From positions 1,233,501-1,297,500 of the forward strand of contig NZ_CP137852.1 of the NCBI RefSeq assembly GCF_033547095.1: a stretch of 64,000 nucleotides of DNA, read 5' to 3'. The notes below the pieces were generated by a model. The model was not told where the DNA came from, searched no databases, and saw only the letters and a program-made list of their open reading frames with translations. Below, piece by piece: positions 24,628 to 32,754 of the stretch (its first letter is position 1; every line of letters begins with the position of its first letter). The position numbers and the translations under genes were made by a program. The DNA comes from Sediminicoccus rosea. Lineage in GTDB: Bacteria > Pseudomonadota > Alphaproteobacteria > Acetobacterales > Acetobacteraceae.

Positions 24628-25574
24628 AGGAACGCCCGGACATTCCCGAAGTGGTGGCCATGCTCTCGGCCCGCATGTCGGAACTCGCCATGCAGTTGTG
24701 CGGCGAGCCGACCGAACGCGGCCGGGATACCTGGCGCTACCGCCGCAAGGGCAGTCTCGCGGTGGTGGTGCAGGGCGCCAAGCGTGGCAGCTGGTTTGAC
24801 CATGAGGCCGGGCAGGGCGGCGATGCGCTGGGCTTCATCGCCCATCTGAACGGGAAGCCCATGCGGGAGGCTTACAGATGGGCGCTGGGCTGGCTGGGCG
24901 TTGAGGTAGGGCAGCGACGCCCGGAAGCGCCACAACGCCCTGTAGCGCCTCCTGAGGGGCAAATAGAGGCATCCCGGACGCTGGACCTCGCCCGCCTGAT
25001 CTGGATGCAGGCTGCGCCCGCCGCCGGGACGGTGGTTGAAGCCTATCTCGCATCGCGCGGGCTGGCGCTGCCGGATGCGGCGCCGATCCGGTTTCACGGT
25101 TCCTGCCCGCGCGGCCCGGAGCGGCTGCCCGCGATGGTGACGCTGATGGTCTCGCCATCAACCGGCGAGGCGGCGGGCGTGCATCGCACCTTCCTCAAGC
25201 CGGACGGCACCGGGAAGGCCGAAGGCAAAGCCAAGATGATGGCAGGCCATGCGGGCGTGATCTGCCTTTCACCACGGCGCGACGTGGGCGACGCGCTGGG
25301 CCTGGTGGAAGGCATCGAGACGGGCCTTGCGGTGATGCAGCGCGGGGGATGGCGGCCGGTGTGGGCGGCGACCTCGGCGGGAAGCATCGCGGCGTTTCCG
25401 GTGCTGCCGCCCATCGGGACGCTTCACCTCTTTGCGGATGCGGACACGGCAGGACTGAGCGCGGCGCGGCAATGCGCGGGGGCGTGGGCAGCGGCGGGCC
25501 GGAGGGCGCGGGTGATCTGGCCGCCGGCTGGTGATTGGGACGATGCGCTACGGCGCGGAAGGGGGATCAATTGA
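24624..25574 (+). CDS. Toprim-domain primase-like protein
   Basis: The 316-residue protein has an N-terminal CHC2/DUF7146-like part (VVVQGAKRGSWFDHEAGQGG) and a C-terminal Toprim domain. The Toprim acidic residues are visible in LVEGIETGLA (about 227-236) and FADADTAGL (about 270-278). Such proteins synthesise primers, or act with the P4-type helicase encoded directly downstream. The stop is overlapped by the TTG start of the next gene (TTGA). A zinc-binding Cys cluster is not obvious, as in many phage forms. Confidence 0.82.
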   Translation: MKERPDIPEVVAMLSARMSELAMQLCGEPTERGRDTWRYRRKGSLAVVVQGAKRGSWFDHEAGQGGDALGFIAHLNGKPMREAYRWALGWLGVEVGQRRPEAPQRPVAPPEGQIEASRTLDLARLIWMQAAPAAGTVVEAYLASRGLALPDAAPIRFHGSCPRGPERLPAMVTLMVSPSTGEAAGVHRTFLKPDGTGKAEGKAKMMAGHAGVICLSPRRDVGDALGLVEGIETGLAVMQRGGWRPVWAATSAGSIAAFPVLPPIGTLHLFADADTAGLSAARQCAGAWAAAGRRARVIWPPAGDWDDALRRGRGIN

Positions 25575-26992
25575 GCGATAGGGACGAAGCCGAGCGGATC
25601 TTCCGTGAGGCAGGCGCACAAGAGGAATGGTTCACGCCGAGCGGCGCGAAGCCGGAGCCTCCGGCGGAAGGGGAACCGCCTGAGCATTCGGACGACGCGC
25701 TGGCGCTGGCCTTCTCGGATCGGCACGCGGGGCAATTGCTGCATGTGCCGGAGTGGGGCGCATGGCTGCGCTGGGATGGCTGCCGGTGGGCCTTCGACAA
25801 GACGCTGGCGGTTTACGATCTGGCGCGGCTGATCTGCCGGGAGGCAGCGATTGCGGCGGAGGAGGGCGGGCGGCGCGATGAACAGGCCGCCGCCGCCAAG
25901 CTGGCCAGCGCGCAAAAGGTCTCGGCGGTTGAACGACTGGCCCGCGCGGATCGGCGCCATGCACGCCCGGCCGATGCGTTTGACGCCGATCCTTGGGCGC
26001 TGAACACGCCGGGCGGTGTTGTGGACCTCAGGACCGGCGGCATGCGCCAGCACGGCACGGCGGACTTGTTCACCAAGGTCACGGCGGTTGCGCCTGGTGG
26101 TGACTGCCCGCGCTGGCGGCGCTTCCTGAATGAGATCATGCAGGGCGACGCCGAGGCCATCGCCTACGCGCAGCGGTGGTGCGGATACGCCCTGACAGGC
26201 AGCACGCGGGAGCATGCCTTCCTGTTCCTCTATGGGCCGGGCGGCAACGGTAAATCCGTCCTGCTGAACACGCTGGCGCACGTCATGGGGGACTACGCCA
26301 CCACGGCCGATATGGAGCTGTTCACGGTGGGCGGCGGGAACAGTCATCCGACCGGCCTTGCGGACCTACGCGGCGCGCGGCTGGTGCTGGCGCAAGAGAC
26401 GGAACAGGGCCGCGCGCTCGCGGAAGCGAAGATCAAGGCCATGACGGGCGGCGACCGCATCAAGGCCCGCTTCATGCGGCAAGACTTCTTCGAGTTTCAG
26501 CCGGTCTTCAAGCTGGTGATGACAGGCAATCACCGGCCTGTGATCCGCAACCCGGATGAGGCGATGCGGCGCCGGCTGCATCTGCTGCCGCTGACCTACA
26601 AGCCGCCGGCACCGGACCGCGATCTGGCCGAGGCGTTGCAGCGCGAAGCGCCCGGCATCCTGGCCTGGGCCATCGAGGGCTGCATGGCCTGGCAGAGCGA
26701 AAGGCTCGGCAGCTGCCCGACCATGTTGGAGGCAACGGCCGAATACTTCGCGGAACAGGACTTGATCGCGCAATGGCTGGCCGAGCGATGCGAGGCGGTG
26801 CGGCACGGCGAAGCGCCATCCTCGGCGCTGTTCCGGGACTGGCAGGCATACGCGAAGGATCGCGGCGAGGAGGCCGGGACAAGCAAGACGTTCTCCGCCG
26901 CGCTGGAGCGGCACCACGCGAAGAAGCGGAAACCGAGCGGGGTTGTCTTCCTGGGGCTGCGTTTGCGGCCGAGCGATACGGGGGTTTTCTGA
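25571..26992 (+). CDS. P4-family primase/helicase
   Basis: The 473-residue protein is a superfamily-3/D5 helicase of phage P4-alpha type. Walker A GPGGNGKS is at about 222-229, the B' region AQETEQGRALAEAKIKAMTG follows, and a sensor segment FKLVMTGNHRPVIRNPDEAM comes next, ending with RRRLHLLPL. The D5_N domain precedes. The TTG at 25571 has GGAAGGGGG upstream and overlaps the previous stop. It should unwind the satellite origin, and the iteron structure just downstream (27012-27105) is its likely target. Confidence 0.88.
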   Translation: MSDRDEAERIFREAGAQEEWFTPSGAKPEPPAEGEPPEHSDDALALAFSDRHAGQLLHVPEWGAWLRWDGCRWAFDKTLAVYDLARLICREAAIAAEEGGRRDEQAAAAKLASAQKVSAVERLARADRRHARPADAFDADPWALNTPGGVVDLRTGGMRQHGTADLFTKVTAVAPGGDCPRWRRFLNEIMQGDAEAIAYAQRWCGYALTGSTREHAFLFLYGPGGNGKSVLLNTLAHVMGDYATTADMELFTVGGGNSHPTGLADLRGARLVLAQETEQGRALAEAKIKAMTGGDRIKARFMRQDFFEFQPVFKLVMTGNHRPVIRNPDEAMRRRLHLLPLTYKPPAPDRDLAEALQREAPGILAWAIEGCMAWQSERLGSCPTMLEATAEYFAEQDLIAQWLAERCEAVRHGEAPSSALFRDWQAYAKDRGEEAGTSKTFSAALERHHAKKRKPSGVVFLGLRLRPSDTGVF

Positions 26993-27011
26993 TGGCGCAG
27001 CACATGGCCGA

Positions 27012-27105
27012 TGTAGGGTTGTGTAGGGTTTTTCGTTGTCTCTCGTGTGTGACGCGCGAGCGCACGCGCGAACGGGTATTACGAGAAACCATACACAACC
27101 CTACA
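27012..27105. repeat. candidate replication origin of satellite S1
   Basis: A 25-base arm at 27012-27036 is repeated inverted at 27081-27105 with only two mismatches. Each arm is itself two tandem TGTAGGGTT-like iterons. The 44-base spacer has an alternating CGCGCG/GCGCAC tract and a GAACGGGT next to the right arm. It lies 20 bases after the primase-helicase stop. The same plan with a different iteron occurs after the second primase at 33514-33602. Origin function is inferred from position and structure. Confidence 0.6.
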
Positions 27106-27179
27106 TGCTTTTGCGGGAAAGCGGCGGGTAACTGCGGATTTTGGCCAAATGGCCCTATCCTGCCGAAAGGGCGCCTTTC

Positions 27180-27743
27180 GTGACCGGCGCGGCGAGGAAA
27201 TCGGGCCGCGTGGCGGTGCCGGAGAAGCCCGCCGGGAAGGGCAACGTGGCGCGCATCGCTTCCCCTGAGGAGGCGGCCCATCACCGCAGAGAGGGCCACC
27301 TTGCCCGCATCACGGGCGGCAAGACGGACCGCTTCAACAACCACGCCATCCGCCAGCTGGTGGACACGCTTTGGCTGCCCGGGTGGGCGGACCGGGATCA
27401 AGTCATCGGCGCGGCGGTGGACGCGGTGGCAGGCTTCGAGCCGACCGACCCGGTTGAGGGGATGATGGCAACCTTGGCCGTGGCGCAGCACGCGGCGGCG
27501 ATGGAATGCCTCCGGCGCGCGATGCTGGCCGAACAACCTTTCGAGATCACGACGCGGCTTCGCCATGACGCGGCAAAATGCACCCGGGCCTTTGCCGAGA
27601 TGGCCGAGGCGATTGATCGGCGCCGGGGCAAGGGCCAGCAAACCGTCCGGGTTGAGCATGTCACGGTGCAGGCCGGAGGGCAGGCCATCGTTGGGGCTGT
27701 CGCGGCGCCGAGCGGCAAGGCCCGGGGGGTGGGGCATGAATGA
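27180..27743 (+). CDS. hypothetical satellite protein, possibly packaging-related
   Basis: The 187-residue helical protein contains HLARITGGKTDRFNNHAIRQ, DQVIGAAVDAVAGFEPTDPV and a C-terminal RVEHVTVQAGGQAIVGAV. This last pattern, a strand around VEHVxVQxGGQAIVG, is common in small genes next to mobile-element primases in alphaproteobacteria. The GTG at 27180 sits at the end of a hairpin (CGAAAGG, GCG, CCTTTCG at 27164-27180); a TTG at 27141 is an alternative. It overlaps the next gene by eight bases. No function is established. Confidence 0.6.
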   Translation: MTGAARKSGRVAVPEKPAGKGNVARIASPEEAAHHRREGHLARITGGKTDRFNNHAIRQLVDTLWLPGWADRDQVIGAAVDAVAGFEPTDPVEGMMATLAVAQHAAAMECLRRAMLAEQPFEITTRLRHDAAKCTRAFAEMAEAIDRRRGKGQQTVRVEHVTVQAGGQAIVGAVAAPSGKARGVGHE

Positions 27744-28062
27744 AGAACCGCCCGACAAGGCGATGCGGCGCGGCCGGTTGAAGAACGGCAATCCGGGCGG
27801 CGATCTCAGCAAGGCGCCCCGGTGCGGCGCGAAGACGCGGGCCGGAACGCCCTGCCAGCAAGCCGCGATGCGCGGGAAGCGGCGGTGCCGGATGCACGGC
27901 GGCGGCAGCACCGGACCCAGGACGCCGGAGGGCATGGCGCGGATGCGCGCCAGCAAAATCAAGCACGGGTTGAAGACGAAGGAGGCGAAGGAGCTTCGCA
28001 AGCTGATCCGGGAATTGGACCGGCTTTGCAAGCCGATGGCGCGGGAGGAGCGGGACAGTTGA
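27736..28062 (+). CDS. small HGG-GPRTPEG motif protein
   Basis: The 108-residue basic protein has CGAKTRAGTPCQQAAMRGKR followed by RCRMHGGGSTGPRTPEGMAR. The paired cysteines and histidine suggest a small zinc-binding module, and the GPRTPEG motif is widespread in phage and element proteins paired with the previous gene. The C-terminus is a lysine/arginine-rich helix. A nucleic-acid-binding role is likely by composition only. Confidence 0.65.
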   Translation: MNEEPPDKAMRRGRLKNGNPGGDLSKAPRCGAKTRAGTPCQQAAMRGKRRCRMHGGGSTGPRTPEGMARMRASKIKHGLKTKEAKELRKLIRELDRLCKPMAREERDS

Positions 28063-28193
28063 GTTTCGGGGGTTCGACTGGGCGGCCGGGACGAGATGCA
28101 GATGTCTAGGCTCCCTTGATCCAGCGCGCTTTCTCCTATTGCCGCAGAAAATTATGTATCTCAGAGTGGGGTAGGAACCCTTTGGAGCACCTT

Positions 28194-28757
28194 ATGAGTG
28201 TCTGGCATTGGCTTATATTAATTCTCGTTTTTGCTCCGTTTGCCGGTATCATTTACGTGGCAGTTTCGAGGGCAAAACTAGAAAAGATGCAAGGTTTAGG
28301 AATTACGGCCGGACTGAAGGGGTGGCTATTTATATTTGCTGCATCATTGTGGATCGGTGTCTTAAAGGCGTTGGGCGAAATCGCTAAATTTTTAGAAAAC
28401 AGAGACCCGCAAATATCGGCGCAGTTTCCTTTGCTCGATCACATTGATTTAATGGCTCTGATTGTGCAGTTGTCTTTAATTGGTTTGTGTATTTTTGGTT
28501 TGATGAGGGGGAAAATATACTTTAAGAAGTGCTGGGTTGCGTTGGTGGGGTTTGTGGTTGTTTCGCCGTTTCTTACATCGGCTTTGGCTGTTTTGGCGTT
28601 AAGCTTAAAGTATGGGGTTTCTGTCGGTTTTGGGGCAGTTCTTGACGAAATTCCGGGTGAAGCCTGGGGCTCGTGGTTTGGCGCCCTGGTGGGGCTGGGG
28701 GTGTGGTCCATCTATGTTTTCCGGTCGCGTCGTGTGGCCGTGACTTGCGTCGCGTGA
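28194..28757 (+). CDS. DUF2569-like membrane protein, AT-rich cargo
   Basis: The 187-residue protein has four predicted membrane helices: LILILVFAPFAGIIYVAV, WLFIFAASLWIGVLKALG, LIVQLSLIGLCIFGLM, and VVVSPFLTSALAVLAL with a following segment. The ending VWSIYVFRSRRVAVTCV resembles the C-terminal signature of DUF2569 proteins. GGAGCACCTT precedes the ATG at 28194. Base composition is far lower in GC than anything else in the window, so it was acquired recently from a different donor. Located at the 3' end of the satellite, it is probably accessory cargo. Confidence 0.65.
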   Translation: MSVWHWLILILVFAPFAGIIYVAVSRAKLEKMQGLGITAGLKGWLFIFAASLWIGVLKALGEIAKFLENRDPQISAQFPLLDHIDLMALIVQLSLIGLCIFGLMRGKIYFKKCWVALVGFVVVSPFLTSALAVLALSLKYGVSVGFGAVLDEIPGEAWGSWFGALVGLGVWSIYVFRSRRVAVTCVA

Positions 28758-28861
28758 TCTGCCGCGAGGCTGAGCGCAGTTAGGGAAATCGAGGCGCTCG
28801 ATATCGGAGGCGGAGAGGTCCGCGCTTGTGTCCCGGCTTTTGTTCGCTTTATGTTCTCGAC

Positions 28862-29068
28862 ATGCCGCAGCCCTACCGCACGCCCCCTTGGCTTACGGCC
28901 CAAACTGCTGACGCCATGCGGCGAGCGGCGGCCCTGGCCCTTAGCCGCCGCCTGGATGCGGCCGAGGAAGCCCGCCGGGTGGCGTGGGCGCTGCATCCGG
29001 CGCTACCGGCGAAGATGATCGGGGAGGCGGTTCAGGCGGTGCTACAGCACGGCGAGGGCGAGGAGTGA
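28862..29068 (+). CDS. small satellite protein
   Basis: The 68-residue protein (MPQPYRTPPWLTAQTADAMR) is an alanine-rich helical product in normal high-GC codon use, unlike the AT-rich gene before it. The next start overlaps its stop (GTGA). No function is recognised. Confidence 0.5.
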   Translation: MPQPYRTPPWLTAQTADAMRRAAALALSRRLDAAEEARRVAWALHPALPAKMIGEAVQAVLQHGEGEE

Positions 29069-29274
29069 CCGCACCGGACCTGACGCCCGCCGAGCCGGAT
29101 GATCTGGCCGAGACCATCGCCTACGCCCTGAGGTTCAACGACCGGGGCAAGCCTCTGGGCATGCGGACCCGGGATGATCCGGCGGCGGTGGCACGGGGCG
29201 TGGTGGCACACTTGGCCCGGTGCGGGTTTGTGGTGCTGAAAAAGCCACCGATGGAGGCACACTCAACCGGGTAG
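29065..29274 (+). CDS. small satellite protein, last gene of S1
   Basis: The 69-residue protein starts with a GTG overlapping the previous stop. It contains LAETIAYALRFNDRGKPLGM and VARGVVAHLARCGFVVLKKP, a pattern seen in small element proteins of alphaproteobacteria. Function unknown. Confidence 0.55.
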   Translation: MTAPDLTPAEPDDLAETIAYALRFNDRGKPLGMRTRDDPAAVARGVVAHLARCGFVVLKKPPMEAHSTG

Positions 29275-29308
29275 GCCAGCGCGCACGTGGGGGGGTATCT
29301 GGCAACCC

Positions 29309-29330
29309 CTTGTGGACGCATTTGTGGATC
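29309..29330. repeat. right-end copy of the integrase-side repeats
   Basis: CTTGTGGACG (29309-29318) is identical to 20431-20440, and TTTGTGGA (29321-29328) also occurs at 20419-20426. They lie just after the last S1 gene. The pair may mark the right end or integrase-binding region of satellite S1. Confidence 0.4.
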
Positions 29331-29401
29331 GCCTAAAGCGACAACAGAAAAAACAAAATCCAATCAGTGTCTTGTATGGAAATGCTGGCGGGGCGTAGTT
29401 C

Positions 29402-29580
29402 ACTGGGAATGAACGGTCTCTGCGATCGCGGGTCGCCGGATGGTCACGCCGCGCGCGCTCTGGGCGAAAATCGTGCGCCAGGCCAGCGCGGCCACGCTCG
29501 ACGCCATCCGCTGCGGCTGTGGTGCCGCCTCTACCGTGCGCGAATAGCTGCCACCGTCGAGAACCACATCGCCGTACGAG
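29402..29580 (-). pseudogene. short coding remnant
   Basis: A minus-strand frame without an obvious start reads SYGDVVLDGGSYSRTVEAAP and TIRRPAIAETVHSQ before a TGA. It begins right after an in-frame stop shared with the end of the 29590 gene. Codon bias looks genuine, and it may be the C-terminal remnant of a phage-type protein. Otherwise 29331-29589 holds nothing I can name. Confidence 0.25.
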
Positions 29581-29589
29581 ACGCTTGGA

Positions 29590-30255
29590 TTAGTTCACAG
29601 GGCTCGAACGCGTGTGCCCGGATACTGGATGACCATCACGAGTATGAGGGCGGACCTGCACGGCGCCACCTGTTGTGTTGCTCTCGCGCTCCGGTCTGCC
29701 GCCGCCATCGATCCGACGACGATACGTCCTGAAATGCTCTGCCTCGTCGATCTTGGACCAGTTGTTCGGCGACCAGTTGGCCAACGTCGAGCCCTCCGAC
29801 CAATATCTCGCCTCACGCCAGTACGGACTGTTCCCACGTCCGGACCCGCCTGTGGTCTCGATGGCACGCTCCATCATAGAGCGGACGCGCATGACAACAT
29901 CTTCGGTAGAACGCGCCCGAGCACCTATTCCAACCGCGAGAAGGTTGTTGTGACGATCCATCCTGCGCGCCACAGGCATGTTGCTTGGAGCAATAGGTCT
30001 GCCGCCGAGAATTGAGCGCAGCATCGCTTCGGTGCTGGCCCACTCATTCCGCTCAGCCATCGCTGCGGCAAGCAGTGGACCCGCGCGGCGTGACAGTTCC
30101 GCAACTCCAACGAGATGGCGGTAGGCATCTGCTGGTCCTTGGTCCTGCCCGGGCAGCCGCGACGCCTCGGCTTCGTCGTTAGCAAAGTCGCGCACTTGCG
30201 CAGCGATCGCGCGCAGACGCGCAATCCTGCCCAAGCTTGGGCTGGGATCATCCAT
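29590..30255 (-). CDS. DUF6973-like protein, possible toxin
   Basis: The 221-residue protein has DAYRHLVGVAELSRRAGPLL, a glutamate-containing helix, and MDRHNNLLAVGIGARA. The DAxRH...MDxHNN arrangement resembles the DUF6973 domain found in polymorphic-toxin and phage contexts, where conserved His/Asp residues suggest an enzyme. The tail VQVRPHTRDGHPVSGHTRSS resembles a repeated VRxHTR motif seen at the ends of many secreted or phage-linked proteins. It follows the membrane-anchored gene 30311-30802 on the same strand. Toxin activity is inferred. Confidence 0.45.
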   Translation of the reverse strand: MDDPSPSLGRIARLRAIAAQVRDFANDEAEASRLPGQDQGPADAYRHLVGVAELSRRAGPLLAAAMAERNEWASTEAMLRSILGGRPIAPSNMPVARRMDRHNNLLAVGIGARARSTEDVVMRVRSMMERAIETTGGSGRGNSPYWREARYWSEGSTLANWSPNNWSKIDEAEHFRTYRRRIDGGGRPERESNTTGGAVQVRPHTRDGHPVSGHTRSSPVN

Positions 30256-30310
30256 AGTTTCATCCTTTCAGGGGGTAGGTTGCAATCGCCGGCGCCAGCC
30301 GATCTCGGCC

Positions 30311-30802
30311 TCAGTGTCGCCAAGTACCGCCGTAGGAGGCAGGTCGATGGTTGGTGCAGGCGCTGGCGCGCGGCCCTTCCTCAGCAAAGCGGACCGCCAC
30401 GTCGCACTGACTTTGCGCGATGAGATCGACGTCGAACTGGAAAACCTTCGTCTCAGCACTGTGACCGACGCGGTAGCGGATTTCGGCTTGTTGGCGGCCT
30501 TCACGTGCCGACACCGTCGCCCAGGACATTGTCCCGCGGCTCGATGGGCTAGGGATCGTGTAGCTCCTGTCGGAAGCTTCCTCGCTCAGGCGCGCGTTTT
30601 CACCGAGACGAAAAGCGACGATCCGGACCTCATCCGGCCGCTCTCCAACAAAGGAGAAAACCGCGGCCCCATGGTCGGAGAGGGGATCCTCGAAAATCAA
30701 AACTAGGATGTCCCAGGCAGGGCGCGCGGCGATGGCCAGGAGCCCGGCGACGCAGAGGCCGATCAGCAATGGCTTCTGCACCTTCAAAAGGCATGGCTCC
30801 AC
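30311..30802 (-). CDS. membrane-anchored hypothetical protein
   Basis: The roughly 163-residue protein has one N-terminal membrane helix (LLIGLCVAGLLAIAARPAWD) and a periplasmic part rich in strands. Start is uncertain (GTG at 30802, with other non-ATG choices within 15 codons). It is upstream of the DUF6973-like gene with a 55-base gap, so the two may form a toxin and immunity/anchor pair. No family is recognised. Confidence 0.4.
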   Translation of the reverse strand: MEPCLLKVQKPLLIGLCVAGLLAIAARPAWDILVLIFEDPLSDHGAAVFSFVGERPDEVRIVAFRLGENARLSEEASDRSYTIPSPSSRGTMSWATVSAREGRQQAEIRYRVGHSAETKVFQFDVDLIAQSQCDVAVRFAEEGPRASACTNHRPASYGGTWRH

Positions 30803-31174
30803 GCATAAGAGCTAAGGATATTCCTATTTTGTTCTTCGTGTCAAGACGTTTATGAGATCCATTTTGTGTGCCGCTTGCACATTGTGCTGCGGTCGTCGCG
30901 GCTGGGCTTCTACACGCGGTCCCTCGCAGATTTTCGCGCGTAATTGATGGTTTCCTGAGTGACACCGCGAACCGGAGCGAAAAGCAGCGTAGCCGAGCGA
31001 AATTCTGCGAACTGGCGGATGAGGTGTCCGCCTGTATGGTGCCCCTGACCGTCCCGGACTGTGCCAAAACTGACGTTTAAGCTGGGCACGATCGAATGGG
31101 AGTGTGCCCCTCTGGTTTCCCTTGCCTCCCTCCGTTCCCACGCTAATGTGGGAACCAGTGTGGGAAGCGAAATC
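30803..31174. other. intergenic region before integrase 2
   Basis: Divergent spacer with an AT-rich part (30812-30850) that could hold promoters for both directions, and two GTGGGAA direct repeats (near 31147 and 31160) just before the integrase start. No gene is seen. Confidence 0.4.
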
Positions 31175-32521
31175 ATGGCGGACATATCAGCGAAGGCGTT
31201 GAAGGCGCGGCTTTCAGCCCTGGCAGAGAACCCACCCGGCAAGGTGGTACGGATCATGGCCGGCGCTGGCCTGCATCTGCTGGTGAAGCCCACCCATGAG
31301 GCCGGCGCGGGCGTATGGGTGTTGCGCGTCACGGTGGCCGGCAAGCGCAGGGACATGAGCCTGGGGGCCTTCCCCCTGGTGGGGCTGGCAGATGCCCGCA
31401 TGGCTGCCGAGGATGCCCGGAGGCTGGCAACCAAGGGGGCGGACCCTATCGCCGCCCGTGCCGAGAAGAAGGCCGCTGCTGCCCCCGCCGTCACCACCAC
31501 CTTCAAGGCCGCTGCCGAGGCCCTGCACCGCGCCAAGGCCCCGGAGTGGAAGAACCCCAAGCATGGCGCCCAATGGCTCGCCACCTTGAAGGCCCATGTG
31601 TTCCCCAAGATCGGGGCGCGGCCTGTCGCCAAGGTGGACACGGATGACGTGCTGCGCGTGCTGCAACCCATCTGGACGAAGACGCCTGAGACTGCCTCGC
31701 GCGTGCGGGGCCGTATCGAGGCGGTGCTGAACTACGCCGCCGCGACCGGCAGCCGCCCGCGCGGCCCGAACCCTGCCACATGGCGCGGGCATCTGTCGGA
31801 AGCCTTGGGCGCCCCGTCCAGGCTCAAGGCGGTGGTGCGGCGGGAGAAGGGGAAGGGCGAGAACCATCCCTCCCTGCCGTGGCAGGAGATGCCCGCCTTC
31901 ATGGAGGCGCTGGAAGGCCGGAAGGGCATGGCGGCCCTGGCGCTGCGCTTCTCCATCCTGACCGGCGCCCGCACGGGCGAGGTCCGCGGGATGACGTGGG
32001 GCGAGGTGAATGAAGCTGATGCCGTATGGATTGTTCCCGCTGCCCGCATGAAGGCTGGCAAGGTTCATTTCGTGCCGCTCTCCCCTGCCGCGCTGGCGGT
32101 GCTGGAGGAGGTGAAGAAGCTGGCGGAGGGGCGGGATAGCCTGGTGTTCCCCGGCCAGCGCAGCGGCAAGGCCCTCTCCGACATGACGCTCTCCATGCTG
32201 GTGCGGGGCATGGCAACCGATGGCCTGGCCGAGGGCGAGCTACCCCGCTGGCGCGATCCCGAGGGCCGGGTGGTGGTGCCGCATGGCTTCCGCGCCAGCT
32301 TCAAGGCGTGGTCCCTGGCCCAAGGCTGGGGCGACCATCTGAGCGAGAAGGCCCTCGCCCATACCGACAAGGACAAGGTGCGGGCCGCCTATGCGCGCGA
32401 GCCGCTGACGGAAGAACGCCGGCCGATGATGGAGGCGTGGGCAGCTTGGCGCGCGAAGTCGGCACCGGCTGTCGTGGCATCGCTGGCCGCCGAGAAGGCG
32501 AAGCGGCAGGCTTCGGCCTGA
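31175..32521 (+). CDS. tyrosine integrase of satellite S2
   Basis: The 448-residue P4-type recombinase is a paralogue of the S1 integrase. The N-terminal DUF4102-like domain reads GLHLLVKPTHEAGAGVWVLR. The catalytic residues appear in GARTGEVRGMTW (Arg), PHGFRASF (His, Arg), LAHTDKDKVRAAYARE (His, Tyr). The ATG at 31175 has GGGAAG seven bases before it and gives the usual length; a longer upstream frame lacks support. The closely similar C-terminus ending in EKAKRQASA shows common descent with 20453-21754. Confidence 0.92.
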   Translation: MADISAKALKARLSALAENPPGKVVRIMAGAGLHLLVKPTHEAGAGVWVLRVTVAGKRRDMSLGAFPLVGLADARMAAEDARRLATKGADPIAARAEKKAAAAPAVTTTFKAAAEALHRAKAPEWKNPKHGAQWLATLKAHVFPKIGARPVAKVDTDDVLRVLQPIWTKTPETASRVRGRIEAVLNYAAATGSRPRGPNPATWRGHLSEALGAPSRLKAVVRREKGKGENHPSLPWQEMPAFMEALEGRKGMAALALRFSILTGARTGEVRGMTWGEVNEADAVWIVPAARMKAGKVHFVPLSPAALAVLEEVKKLAEGRDSLVFPGQRSGKALSDMTLSMLVRGMATDGLAEGELPRWRDPEGRVVVPHGFRASFKAWSLAQGWGDHLSEKALAHTDKDKVRAAYAREPLTEERRPMMEAWAAWRAKSAPAVVASLAAEKAKRQASA

Positions 32522-32616
32522 GTGATCCGCGCCCGGCGGTTCCGGGCAACGAGGGCGGCCGGAGGAGTGGTTGTGACACCCTTCCGGCCTGACCCCACAA
32601 CGGGAGAGGTATTCCC

Positions 32617-32697
32617 ATGAGTGAGGCTGATAGAACGATGCCCATGCGAGCGATGGCCGGCAATTGCGCTGACACAGCCTGGAGGACGAGCGCATGA
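32617..32697 (+). CDS. very short ORF after integrase 2
   Basis: A 26-codon frame (MSEADRTMPMRAMAGNCADT...) has a good GGGAGAGG ribosome site, and its stop overlaps another ATG at 32694. That second frame runs only into the primase remnant in a wrong frame. These are probably the surviving leader of a deleted replication operon rather than functional genes. Confidence 0.3.
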   Translation: MSEADRTMPMRAMAGNCADTAWRTSA

Positions 32698-32754
32698 ACC
32701 ACGTGGATCAGGTGGCGGCCGCGAACTGCGGCGGGCCTGGGAGCGCGCTGACCG

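Noticed and set aside
29396-29602. TAGTTCACTGGG and TAGTTCACAGGG as an attachment-site duplication
   Set aside because: They coincide with the stop-codon ends of the adjacent gene and a coding remnant, so a local duplication explains them better.
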